DNA of 64,000 nucleotides from the NCBI RefSeq assembly GCF_009469595.2, contig NZ_SSXV01000025.1, positions 1-64,000 of the forward strand, written 5' to 3'. The translations under genes and the position numbers were made by a program. The notes below the pieces were generated by a model. That model saw only the letters and a program-made list of their open reading frames with translations. It had not been told where the DNA came from and did no database searches. This stretch comes from Thauera sp. 2A1. GTDB taxonomy: Bacteria > Pseudomonadota > Gammaproteobacteria > Burkholderiales > Rhodocyclaceae. Positions 47,622-55,633 of the stretch are shown in pieces (positions within the stretch are counted from its first letter, which is position 1; each line of letters begins with the position of its first letter).

Positions 47622-47650
47622 TTCCGGCATGACATGGGCCTCCCTACACT
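47622..47650 (+). promoter_or_regulatory. Predicted activator-dependent promoter of the DapA-family lyase gene
   Basis: TTCCGG, 17 bases, TACACT. The core TCCCTACACTGCGT matches TCCCTAGACTGCAT at the porin gene (51374-51387). The -35 is poor, which fits activation. It leaves a leader of about 155 bases; the rest of 47405-47810 has no gene. Confidence 0.6.
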
Positions 47651-47810
47651 GCGTCTCGCACGCTGTCGGAAACCAGAGCTTCAAGCGAAACAGGCGGCGA
47701 GCTGTCGTTGTGCGAGGTGCCATCAAGTGGTGGCGCCGGGGCATCCGGAGATGCCCGGCCCAACGGTGGAGACGAGCATTGCAGCACTCACACACCCTAA
47801 AGGAAAAGCC

Positions 47811-48740
47811 ATGACCACGATCGACCTGCGCGGCCTGAACCCCGCCCCCGTGACCCCCTTCACCCGCGACGGCGCCGTCGATTACGCCGCCATCCAGCGC
47901 CTGGGCGCCTGGCTCGCCAGCATCGAGGGTGTCAAGAGTCTGACGGTGCTGGGTCACGCCGGCGAAGGCACTTTCCTGGAGCGCGACGAGCAGCTCAAGG
48001 TCATCGAAGCCTTCCGCAAGTCCGTCGATGACCGCATCCCCATCATCGCCGGCATCACGCTGGAGGGCACGAAGGTCGCTGCCGACGAAGCGAAGCGCGC
48101 CAAGGAAGCCGGTGCCTCGGTCGGCCTCATCTATCCGTCCCACGGCTGGCTGCGCTTCGGTTACCAGAAGGGCGCTCCGCAGGACCGCTACAAGGCGATC
48201 TATGACGGCAGCGGCCTGCCGATGATCCTGTTCCAGTACCCGGATGCCACCAAGTGCACCTATGACCTGGAAACCCAGCTCGACATCGCCGCGCTGCCCG
48301 GTGTGGTCGCCATGAAGAACGGCGTGCGCAACATGAAGCGCTGGGACCGCGAGATCCCTGTGTTCCGCAAGGAGCGTCCCAACGTGCCGGTGCTGACCTG
48401 CCACGACGAGTACCTGCTGCACACGATGTTCGACGTCGATGGCGCGCTGGTCGGCTATGGCTGCATCGCCCCCGAGCTGCTGGTGGAGATGATCGCCGCC
48501 GGCAAGGCCAAGGACTACAAGAAGGCGCGCGAGCTGCACGATCGGCTGCTGCCGGTGACCGCCAACGTCTATCACCGCGGCTCCCACATGGAAGGCTCGG
48601 TCGCATTGAAGTGGGCGCTGGTTGCCCGGGGCATTCTGGACCATGCCACCGTGCGCTCGCCGCTGCTGCCGCTGGCCGAAGGTGCCGACAAGGAGATCGC
48701 CGACGCCATGCGCGCGGCCGGCCTGGGCCGGGTGGTGTGA
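47811..48740 (+). CDS. Dihydrodipicolinate synthase-family lyase/aldolase
   Basis: A 309-residue class I aldolase of the DapA/NanA superfamily. The Schiff-base Lys is K169 (GVVAMKNG); GHAGEGTFLERDEQ replaces the GTTGE motif and APVTPFTRDGAVD is the usual start. The DapA motif with Tyr (YYN) is not kept (ILFQYPDAT), so it is probably not lysine synthesis but a sugar-acid or aromatic-pyruvate lyase. Adjacent MFS, LysR regulator and porin indicate a catabolic role. Substrate unknown. Confidence 0.85.
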   Translation: MTTIDLRGLNPAPVTPFTRDGAVDYAAIQRLGAWLASIEGVKSLTVLGHAGEGTFLERDEQLKVIEAFRKSVDDRIPIIAGITLEGTKVAADEAKRAKEAGASVGLIYPSHGWLRFGYQKGAPQDRYKAIYDGSGLPMILFQYPDATKCTYDLETQLDIAALPGVVAMKNGVRNMKRWDREIPVFRKERPNVPVLTCHDEYLLHTMFDVDGALVGYGCIAPELLVEMIAAGKAKDYKKARELHDRLLPVTANVYHRGSHMEGSVALKWALVARGILDHATVRSPLLPLAEGADKEIADAMRAAGLGRVV

Positions 48741-48806
48741 TCCATCTGACGACAGAAGCGTCATGCCGGTGAGGTGTCGATCGGCAGACTGAGGCGAAAT
48801 CGCCGG

Positions 48807-48834
48807 ACGGCGGAGCGGGCTTCCGCTCCGCCGT
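48807..48834 (+). terminator. Intercistronic hairpin between lyase and MFS genes
   Basis: ACGGCGGAGCGG and its perfect complement (12-bp stem, 4-base loop) followed by CTTCAT. It sits 26 bases before the MFS start, so it may attenuate or process the operon mRNA rather than end it fully. Confidence 0.6.
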
Positions 48835-48860
48835 CTTCATAATGAGAGGAGACAAAAGCC

Positions 48861-50285
48861 ATGTCGGGACTCGTCGCCAATGGCGCCGCAGCACTACGGG
48901 CGGATCAACTTGTAACGGGTGGCTCGGCCGCCCACGGCGCCGCGAACGCCGAACTGGTGGCGCGGCTGGAGCGGCTGCCGGTGACGCGCCGGCTGATGCT
49001 CATCCGCGTGATCGTGGGCATCGCCACTTTCTTCGATGCGTACACGGTGTTGGCGATCGCCTTCGCGATGCCGCAACTGGTGTCCGAATGGAAGCTGTCG
49101 CCGACCGAGGTCGGCCTCATCATCTCGGCGGGCTACGTCGGCCAACTTTTCGGGGCGGTGATCTTCGGCTCGCTGGCCGAGAAATTCGGGCGCCTGAAGA
49201 CGCTGTTCATCACCATCGTGCTGTTCGTGTCGATGGACATCGCCTGCCTGTTCGCGTGGAGCGGTGCATCACTGATGCTCTTCCGCTTCCTGCAGGGGCT
49301 GGGGACCGGGGGCGAAGTGCCGGTGGCCAGTGCCTACATCAACGAGTTCGTGGGGGCCGAGAAGCGCGGCCGCTTCTTCCTGCTGTACGAAGTCATCTTT
49401 CCGATCGGGCTGATGTTCGCCGGCATGGCGGGCTACTTCCTGGTGCCGATCTACGGCTGGAAGGCGATGTTCGTGGTGGGTCTGGTGCCATCGATCCTGA
49501 CCATCCCGCTGCGCTGGTTCCTGCCCGAGTCGCCGCGCTGGCTAGCCTCGCGCGGGCGCATCAAGGAGGCCGAGGCCGTCGTGCAACTGCTGGAGAACGA
49601 CGTGACCAGGCGGGGTGGCGTGTTGCGCGAGCCGGCGGTCAAGCCGCTCGATCCGCGGGCGACCGCCAAGTCCGACTGGCGCGAGCTGTTCCAGGGCATC
49701 TACCGCAAGCGGACCTTCACCATCTGGGGCCTTTGGATGTGTGTGTACATGGTCAACAACGGCCTCATTACCTGGCTGCCGACGCTGTACAAGCAGGTCT
49801 TCCATCTGCCGCTGCAGACCAGCCTCGCCTACGGCTGGATCACCTCGGGCGTGGGCGTCATCGCCTCGATCATCTGCGCACTGATGATCGACAAGGTGGG
49901 CCGCAAGCCCTGGTATGCGGCGGCCTTCCTGCTGGCGATGATCCCGCTGCTGACGCTGACGTCGCTGGGCGCCACCTCCGCGGTCCAGGTGCTGATCCTG
50001 GCCACGGCCGCCTACGCGATCCTGCAGACGGTGTCGTTCTCGCTGTACCTGTACTCCTCGGAGCTGTACCCGACTCGGCTGCGGGCGGTCGGCACCGGCT
50101 TCGGCAGTGCGTGGCTGCGGGCGGGGTCGGCGCTGGGGCCGATCACCGTCGGCTTCATCGTCGGCGATTTCGGCATCCGCTACGTGTTCTCCGCCTTCGC
50201 CGCGGTGGCCCTGGTGGGCGGCCTGGTGACGCTGTTCTTCGCCATCGAGACCAAGGGCCGCGTGCTTGAGGAGCTGTCGCCCTGA
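48861..50285 (+). CDS. MFS transporter (sugar/aromatic-acid porter type)
   Basis: A 474-residue, 12-helix proton symporter. Motifs: TFFDAYTVLAIAFAMPQL (D in helix 1), GSLAEKFGRLKTL (loop 2-3), RFLQGLGTGGEVPVASAYIN, PESPRWLASRGR after helix 6, and MIDKVGRKPW (loop 8-9). Together these point to the sugar-porter/metabolite:H+ symporter group. It probably imports the substrate of the adjacent lyase. A CCGATCCG stem-loop (50303-50327) follows the gene. Confidence 0.92.
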   Translation: MSGLVANGAAALRADQLVTGGSAAHGAANAELVARLERLPVTRRLMLIRVIVGIATFFDAYTVLAIAFAMPQLVSEWKLSPTEVGLIISAGYVGQLFGAVIFGSLAEKFGRLKTLFITIVLFVSMDIACLFAWSGASLMLFRFLQGLGTGGEVPVASAYINEFVGAEKRGRFFLLYEVIFPIGLMFAGMAGYFLVPIYGWKAMFVVGLVPSILTIPLRWFLPESPRWLASRGRIKEAEAVVQLLENDVTRRGGVLREPAVKPLDPRATAKSDWRELFQGIYRKRTFTIWGLWMCVYMVNNGLITWLPTLYKQVFHLPLQTSLAYGWITSGVGVIASIICALMIDKVGRKPWYAAAFLLAMIPLLTLTSLGATSAVQVLILATAAYAILQTVSFSLYLYSSELYPTRLRAVGTGFGSAWLRAGSALGPITVGFIVGDFGIRYVFSAFAAVALVGGLVTLFFAIETKGRVLEELSP

Positions 50286-50302
50286 TCGCATCGCGTTCCG
50301 TG

Positions 50303-50327
50303 CCGATCCGTCGCAGAGGCGGATCGG
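50303..50327 (+). terminator. Stem-loop after the MFS gene
   Basis: CCGATCCG (50303-50310) and CGGATCGG (50320-50327), perfect 8-bp stem, 9-base loop, 17 bases past the stop. No T-run. Confidence 0.45.
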
Positions 50328-50374
50328 TCGTGCATGGGGGCGGCGGCGCAGGCGCGCCCACTCGCGACGGGTGC

Positions 50375-51295
50375 TCAGTCCGCAGCGATCTGCGGCAATG
50401 TCGTCCCGCTCGTCCTCGCGATTTCCTGCGTCACCTGCATGACCGTGCGGCATGCGAGCGTCAGTTCGCCGTGAGGTGACATTGCCAGCGCGATGTGGCG
50501 CAATACAACAGGTTCGACCAGCATCGAGGATTGCAGCCGGCACTCCCGGGCGGCAGCCGCGTAGGCATAAGGGCCGAGCAGGGCATGAGCGCCGCCGTCG
50601 GCGGCGATGTGCGTCTGCAGGCTCAGGGAGTCGGCTTCGACGGCGACGTTGAGCGAGATGCCGTGTTCGAGGCAGAGCTGGTCGAGCCGGTCGCGCCAAC
50701 TGTTGGGGCGGCAGAACAGCACGAGCGGGAGCTTGTCCAGGCTCGAAAAGGGGACCGTCGGCTGGGCGGTCAGGCTGTCGCCCTCGGCACCGACGAGGTA
50801 GGTCGCCGTCTCGAAAAGGTAGATGTCCCCGTTCATGGGCGCCGCGCTGTAGCGATACAGGATGGCGAGGTCGACGTTGCCGTTTTCCAGCCAGGTTTCC
50901 AGTTGCGCGCCCTGTCCTTCGCGCACCATGAGCTGCACCAGCGGGTAGCGCTCGCGCATCCGGTAGTACAGCGCACTGACCAGCGGATGTGCCATCGACG
51001 GCAGGATGCCGATCCTCACCCGGCCGATCGGTTTGCCCGCCGTGGTGCGGATGTCGTTGACCAACTGATCCGTCCCCGCCAGCCAGGCACGCACCATCGG
51101 CGCAACGCGCTGGCCGAGTTCCGTCAACACGACGCCACGACCGGTGCGCTGGAACAACCGCCCGCCGCATTCCCTTTCGAGTTCGGCGATCTGTCGGCTG
51201 ATGTGCGGCTGACTGGTGCCGTAGGCCGTGGCGACCTTGCTCAGGCTGCCCAGTTCGGTGGCGTCGATGAAGAGCTTCCAGGTCGCGTAATCCAT
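50375..51295 (-). CDS. LysR-family transcriptional regulator
   Basis: A 306-residue LysR regulator. The N-terminal HTH is LGSLSKVATAYGTSQPHISRQI, followed by the linker helix ELERECGGRLFQRTGRGVVLTELG and a periplasmic-binding-like effector domain from about residue 90. It lies between the lyase-MFS operon and the divergent porin, and matching boxes precede both, so it very likely controls the unit. Start at MDYATWKLF (51295). Confidence 0.94.
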   Translation of the reverse strand: MDYATWKLFIDATELGSLSKVATAYGTSQPHISRQIAELERECGGRLFQRTGRGVVLTELGQRVAPMVRAWLAGTDQLVNDIRTTAGKPIGRVRIGILPSMAHPLVSALYYRMRERYPLVQLMVREGQGAQLETWLENGNVDLAILYRYSAAPMNGDIYLFETATYLVGAEGDSLTAQPTVPFSSLDKLPLVLFCRPNSWRDRLDQLCLEHGISLNVAVEADSLSLQTHIAADGGAHALLGPYAYAAAARECRLQSSMLVEPVVLRHIALAMSPHGELTLACRTVMQVTQEIARTSGTTLPQIAAD

Positions 51296-51314
51296 GCCTG
51301 AGCCTCGCACTTTT

Positions 51315-51345
51315 ATATACAAAAAAAGTATATCTGAAATACAAG
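51315..51345. promoter_or_regulatory. LysR-type control region: AT-rich inverted repeat plus box copy B
   Basis: ATATAC-A7-GTATAT (51315-51333) is a perfect inverted repeat with LysR-like spacing, and TATCTGAAATACAAG (51331-51345) contains the same core ATCTGAAATACA as copy A at 47.6 kb. Both lie between divergent lysR and porin genes. Confidence 0.7.
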
Positions 51346-51354
51346 ATCTGCTAC

Positions 51355-51383
51355 TTCTTGCATGGCTAGCGCATCCCTAGACT
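51355..51383 (+). promoter_or_regulatory. Predicted activator-dependent promoter of the third porin gene
   Basis: TTCTTG, 17-base spacer, TAGACT. Aligns with the lyase promoter at 47622-47650, including the upstream ATCTGC-(3-4)-TTC string and the bases around -10. Confidence 0.6.
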
Positions 51384-51519
51384 GCATTCATGGCTGCTGA
51401 CCGAACCGCAGATTCACACGAGAGCTCGGTGGCATCCGGTGTTTGGTCAGGCAGTGCTCATCCCGCGCGGGGGCATGCCGACCGGATGAATTCAAAAGAC
51501 GACGTGGATGGAGACAGGG

Positions 51520-52542
51520 ATGAAGTGCAGATCGACGGCACCGAAGGTGCTGATGGCCGCAATGCTGACTTGCCTGGTGGCGGGCGAAGCCAGTGCGCAG
51601 GCCGTGGAAGTGTATGGCCTGATCGGGGTGTTTGCCGGCAGCGTGCAGCGTAGCGGCGAAAGGGAAGGAACGAAGCAACTGGGTGCGGGGGGGCTGACCA
51701 CATCGTATCTGGGCTTCAGGGGGGAGGAAGACCTTGGAAACGGACTGAAGATGATCTTCTCGCTGGAGAGCTTCTTCCGCCCGGACACGGGGGAGCAGGG
51801 CCGCACGCCCGCCGATCCGTTGTTCTCGCGCAATGCCTGGGTTGGCGTCGACAGCGCCTACGGTCGTGTGACGCTCGGGCGCCAGACCAATCCCACCTAT
51901 GCGGTGATGTCGCAGTTGAGCCCGTTCGGCAGCTCGGTGGTGTTCTCGCCCCTGGCCGTCCAATCCTTCGTTGCGGCCTATGGCAGCAACATCATCGGCG
52001 ACACGGTGTGGAACAACACTGTGCAATACAGCACACCCGAATTGAAGGGCCTGCGCGGCTCGGTGCTTTACGGCACCGGAGAGGTGCCGGGGCATACCGG
52101 GCAAGCCAACCTCGGCGTGCACGGCACCTATCGCGACGGACCGTTCATGGCGGCGCTGTCGATGCAGCGCGTGCGCATCAACGTCAATCGACCGTTGCCC
52201 GAGGCGCAGGACTCGTGGCTGGCGGGCGCGAACTACGACTTCGGTCCCCTGAAGTTATACGGTAGCGCGGCAGGCACCCGCATCGACAGCGGGGCGGATA
52301 CGCGCCTCTATGATGCAGGCTTGTCCGTGCCGGTGTCCGCTGCCGGCACCCTGCTGCTCGAAGGGGCGCGCTCGCGTATCGACCTGCCGAACGGCGTCGA
52401 AAAGCATCGCACCACGACTTCGTTCGGCTATGACCACCGGCTCTCGAAGCGCACCGATGTGTATGCCGTCTATTCGTATGACAAGAAAACGGACGCGTCG
52501 TCGGGCAACACCGTGGCCTTCGGCATACGTCACGCATTCTGA
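51520..52542 (+). CDS. Gram-negative porin, divergent third copy
   Basis: A 340-residue outer-membrane porin: signal peptide ending EASAQ, then VEVYGLIGVFAGSVQRSG, LGFRGEEDLGNGLKMIFSLE and LGRQTNPTY, ending VAFGIRHAF. It belongs to the same porin superfamily as the tandem pair at 29-31 kb but is shorter and diverged. Its promoter matches that of the lyase operon, so it probably admits that operon's substrate. GGAG before ATG 51520 supports this start over 51508. Confidence 0.95.
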   Translation: MKCRSTAPKVLMAAMLTCLVAGEASAQAVEVYGLIGVFAGSVQRSGEREGTKQLGAGGLTTSYLGFRGEEDLGNGLKMIFSLESFFRPDTGEQGRTPADPLFSRNAWVGVDSAYGRVTLGRQTNPTYAVMSQLSPFGSSVVFSPLAVQSFVAAYGSNIIGDTVWNNTVQYSTPELKGLRGSVLYGTGEVPGHTGQANLGVHGTYRDGPFMAALSMQRVRINVNRPLPEAQDSWLAGANYDFGPLKLYGSAAGTRIDSGADTRLYDAGLSVPVSAAGTLLLEGARSRIDLPNGVEKHRTTTSFGYDHRLSKRTDVYAVYSYDKKTDASSGNTVAFGIRHAF

Positions 52543-52669
52543 GGCCTGCCTATCTGCTCGAGGGAGGAACCAGGCGTGGGTGAGACGGGGGCTCAGGCAT
52601 GTCGTCCCGTCCGCGACGCCGGGGCAATTCCCCGCGCGCTGGCAATGCAGAATGAGGCTCGCTTGGGAT

Positions 52670-52698
52670 GAGCCAGGATGAATTCCCTGGCTCTTCCT
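52670..52698. terminator. Stem-loop between convergent porin and HbpS-like genes
   Basis: GAGCCAGG (52670-52677) and CCTGGCTC (52686-52693), an 8-bp perfect stem, followed by TTCCT. A shared or porin-side terminator. Confidence 0.45.
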
Positions 52699-52707
52699 GC
52701 AGCCGGC

Positions 52708-53196
52708 TTACTTCAGCAGATCCTTGTGCTTCTCGAGGGCGGCCATCGCGCACTGTTCGTCCAGATGCCCGCCGGGCGCGCCGCCGATGCCGATGGCGCC
52801 GATCACCTCGTTTCCGACCTTGACCGGTACGCCGCCGCCAAGCAGCAGGAAGCCGGGGATATTCACGAGATTCGCGGCCGCAGGGTTCTTCTGGGCGCCT
52901 TCCATCATTGCAAGCGTCGTGTTCTTCGCCGATGCAGAGGTGAAGGCCTTGGCGCGGCTGGCCTCCAGGGTGTGCGTGCCTGCATTGTCGGCGCGCTGCA
53001 CGGCCCGCACCTGGCTGGCGCGATCCACCACCGTGACGGCCACGGCGTACCCCTTTTCCTCGCACGCGGCCACGGCGGCCGAGGCCAGCTGGTTCGCCAG
53101 TTCCAGCGACATGTTGCGTTCCGTACGGATGGCCTGCGCCGAAGCGCCCGAAGTCGCCAGGGCCGAAACAAGAAGGATTGCCAGTTGTCGTTTCAT
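52708..53196 (-). CDS. Exported GlcG/HbpS-family protein
   Basis: A 162-residue protein with a signal peptide (RQLAILLVSALATSGASAQA) and a full GlcG/HbpS (DUF336) domain: ANQLASAAVAACEEKGYAVA, VVDRASQVRAVQRADNAG, and IPGFLLLGGGVPV with GAIGIGGAPGGHLDEQCA. Streptomyces HbpS binds heme and modulates the SenS-SenR two-component system. Here a two-component system lies just upstream on the same strand, 123 bases away, so a similar accessory role is plausible. Confidence 0.88.
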   Translation of the reverse strand: MKRQLAILLVSALATSGASAQAIRTERNMSLELANQLASAAVAACEEKGYAVAVTVVDRASQVRAVQRADNAGTHTLEASRAKAFTSASAKNTTLAMMEGAQKNPAAANLVNIPGFLLLGGGVPVKVGNEVIGAIGIGGAPGGHLDEQCAMAALEKHKDLLK

Positions 53197-53319
53197 GAGA
53201 GTTCTCCTCGGTGCGGGGTACGGCGAAACCGCTCCGCCGTTGAAAAGAACTTTATTTGACCCGCCGTTGCGGAGCCATGCGTAGCGCTACGCCCGATGCT
53301 CCGTAAAACTACGGAGCCG

Positions 53320-53982
53320 TCAGTTGCGAGCCTCCCGGCTGGAATCCACTTGTTCCACCAGGGCGGCGTAGCGTCGGATCAGGTGCGCCAGCGAGGGCAC
53401 CGCCAGCTTCTCGAACAGGTTGGCGCGATGGGTTTCCACCGTCCTGGGTGAAAGCACCAGGGCGCGGGCAATTTCCTTGTTGGTCAGCCCCTCGACGATG
53501 AGGCCGAGCACTTCCCGCTCGCGCTCGCTCAACGCGGCGTAGCGATGCTGGGCATCGCGATCCGCAGCCTGCCGCTCGCGCGACCTGACGTGCCGGCGCA
53601 CGGCCTGCTGCAAGGCATCGAGCAACAGTTCGTCATCGACCGGCTTCTCCAGGAATTCAGCCGCGCCTGCCTTGAAGGCACGCCGGCACAAGTCGACCGT
53701 GCCGTGGCCGGTGAGCATGATGGTCGGCTGGTCGACGCCTGCTGCCTGCAGCGTGTCCAGCACCGAAAGGCCGGACACGCCGGGCATGCGCACATCGAGC
53801 ACGATGGCGCCGATGCAGTGTCGGTCGAACTCGGCCAGGAAGCGTTCCGGATCGCCCCAGGTCTGCACCCGCAGGCCCACGGTGCCGATCAGGAGCGCGA
53901 GCGATTCGCGCACGGCGGCATCGTCGTCGACCAGGTGGATCAGGGGCGACAGCGACGCAACCGGATTCTGTGCAGCGGTCAT
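53320..53982 (-). CDS. FixJ/NarL-type response regulator
   Basis: A 220-residue regulator. The receiver has the acidic pair VDDDAA, phospho-Asp in VLDVRMPGVSG, TGHGTVD and the Lys in FLEKPVDDE. A LuxR-type HTH follows (LSEREREVLGLIVEGLTNKE and the recognition helix LSPRTVETHRANLFEKL). The receiver plus long linker fits the FixJ/TtrR group. It overlaps the kinase gene stop by four bases. Confidence 0.95.
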   Translation of the reverse strand: MTAAQNPVASLSPLIHLVDDDAAVRESLALLIGTVGLRVQTWGDPERFLAEFDRHCIGAIVLDVRMPGVSGLSVLDTLQAAGVDQPTIMLTGHGTVDLCRRAFKAGAAEFLEKPVDDELLLDALQQAVRRHVRSRERQAADRDAQHRYAALSEREREVLGLIVEGLTNKEIARALVLSPRTVETHRANLFEKLAVPSLAHLIRRYAALVEQVDSSREARN

Positions 53983-55439
53983 GATCTTCCCTCCGGTGCC
54001 GGCGACGCCGCCGGCAACTCGAGCACGAAAATCGCCCCGGAACCGTCGGCCGGCTTTTCATGCCAAAGCCTGCCGTTCATCTCCTGCGCCAATGTTTCGC
54101 ACAGGCTCAGTCCCAGCCCCAGCCCGCCGGGTCGGGCGGTCACGAAGGGCTCGAAGATCCGCGCCGCCACCTCGGGCGGCAGGCCCGGGCCGTTGTCGCG
54201 CAACGACAGGCGCACTCGCCCGCCGCCCGCTTGCAGTGTCCAGGTCAGTTGGGGCGTGGGGGTGTCTTCAAGCGCGTGCAAGGCATTGCTCGCCAGGTTG
54301 TGCACGATCTGCTCGACCGCCACCGTATCCGCGAACGCCCAGCCCTCTTCGGCGGGCAAGTGCACCGCGACGCCGCGACGCTTGCACTCCGTCGCCATCA
54401 ACTGCATCACCTCGCGCACCACGCTCCGCAGTTCGACCGCTTCTCGCTCGTGTGCGCCCGGGCGGTCGATTGTCCGCCGCAGGCGCGCCACCACGTCAGC
54501 CGCGCGGCGTGCCTGGCCGACCACCTGCTGCATCGCGTCGCGGGCCGCCTCGACATCGGGCGGTGCATCCGCGAGCAGCCGCCGGCTCGCTTGCGCACCT
54601 GCCAGCACCGCCGTCAGCGGCTGATTTAGCTCGTGCGCCAGCCCGGCCGCCAGCTCGCCCAGGGCATTCAGCCGCGACACCTGACCGAGCCGCAGCAAGG
54701 CCTCGGCATGCTGCCGCGCTTCGCGCTGACGTCGCAGCAGCAGCGCCATGAAGGCGAGGGCTGCCCATATCGCCCACGCAAGCAGCAGCGGCATCCAGGG
54801 AAGGTCGCGCCAGAGAAAAGCGCGCACAGCCACCAGATCGAAGGGCTGGCTCGGTGCGGCCAGATGCTTGCGGAACTCGAACCGCCACAACGCCTCTTCC
54901 GCTGGCCGCTTCTGCACCACCCAGCGGTCGGGTCCGATCACGAGGGCCACCTCGGCCGTACCTCTTTCCGGGCTTGCCCCGAATGGCCACTCGGACCACG
55001 GCACCATGAGCGGCAAGGAAATCTCCAGCGCATATGCGGTTCCCGTCTCCGCCGGTGGCGTTGCCATCCAGAACCGACCTGCGGACCAATCCACACGCAA
55101 TCGCGGCACGCTCGGGGCCTCGCCAAGCGCTCCATCAACCTCAGGATCGCCCCGACGTATGTCGAGCACCTGCGGATAGACCGCAGCCAAGCGCCGGGCG
55201 AGCTCATGCGCCGAATCCGGCTGCACAAGCTGGAGCATCGCCAGGATTGCCTCATGCTGCACGGCACGCTGGGACATCAGGCGGTGAGCAATGCGTGCGT
55301 CCGTCTCGAACGCCTCGCGCGCGCGATCGGCCGCCCCCTGAATCAGCCACGCGCTGACCAGTGCGCCGACAGCGAGCCAGGCCACCGCCAGGCTGACAAG
55401 CAAACGACGCGGGAGGGAATTCGGGCCGACCAGGGACAT
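53979..55439 (-). CDS. Membrane sensor histidine kinase
   Basis: A 486-residue kinase. Two helices (about 12-35 and 235-258) bracket a periplasmic sensor of about 200 residues with no named domain that I can recognise. The H-box is LAAGLAHELNQPLTAVL, the N-box NLASNALHALED, then DNGPGLPP and GGLGLGLS. This HisKA/DctB-like core pairs with the FixJ-type regulator. Start at MSLVGPNSLP (55439); the longer open frame upstream belongs to antisense of other genes. Confidence 0.94.
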   Translation of the reverse strand: MSLVGPNSLPRRLLVSLAVAWLAVGALVSAWLIQGAADRAREAFETDARIAHRLMSQRAVQHEAILAMLQLVQPDSAHELARRLAAVYPQVLDIRRGDPEVDGALGEAPSVPRLRVDWSAGRFWMATPPAETGTAYALEISLPLMVPWSEWPFGASPERGTAEVALVIGPDRWVVQKRPAEEALWRFEFRKHLAAPSQPFDLVAVRAFLWRDLPWMPLLLAWAIWAALAFMALLLRRQREARQHAEALLRLGQVSRLNALGELAAGLAHELNQPLTAVLAGAQASRRLLADAPPDVEAARDAMQQVVGQARRAADVVARLRRTIDRPGAHEREAVELRSVVREVMQLMATECKRRGVAVHLPAEEGWAFADTVAVEQIVHNLASNALHALEDTPTPQLTWTLQAGGGRVRLSLRDNGPGLPPEVAARIFEPFVTARPGGLGLGLSLCETLAQEMNGRLWHEKPADGSGAIFVLELPAASPAPEGRS

Positions 55440-55633
55440 GCTGCGGATTCTTCCACAGATTCTTTCCCCTTGGCCTGTGGCGCGCTTTCGCCTTGGGGAA
55501 GAGGCCTGGCAAGAGGCCGCGCGGGTCACCAAGCCACCATCCATGCGCTTCATCGACGATTCGACGGCAGGCATGGGCAGGATCGAGGCCGTCCAGGGGC
55601 CGGTGGGGTAGCCGTACGAATGACGTTGCCCGC

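Noticed and set aside
45423..48764. 1,113-codon minus-strand open frame
   Set aside because: It runs antisense or off-frame to three real genes (45399-46190, the MFS gene, the lyase) and shows no domain of its own.
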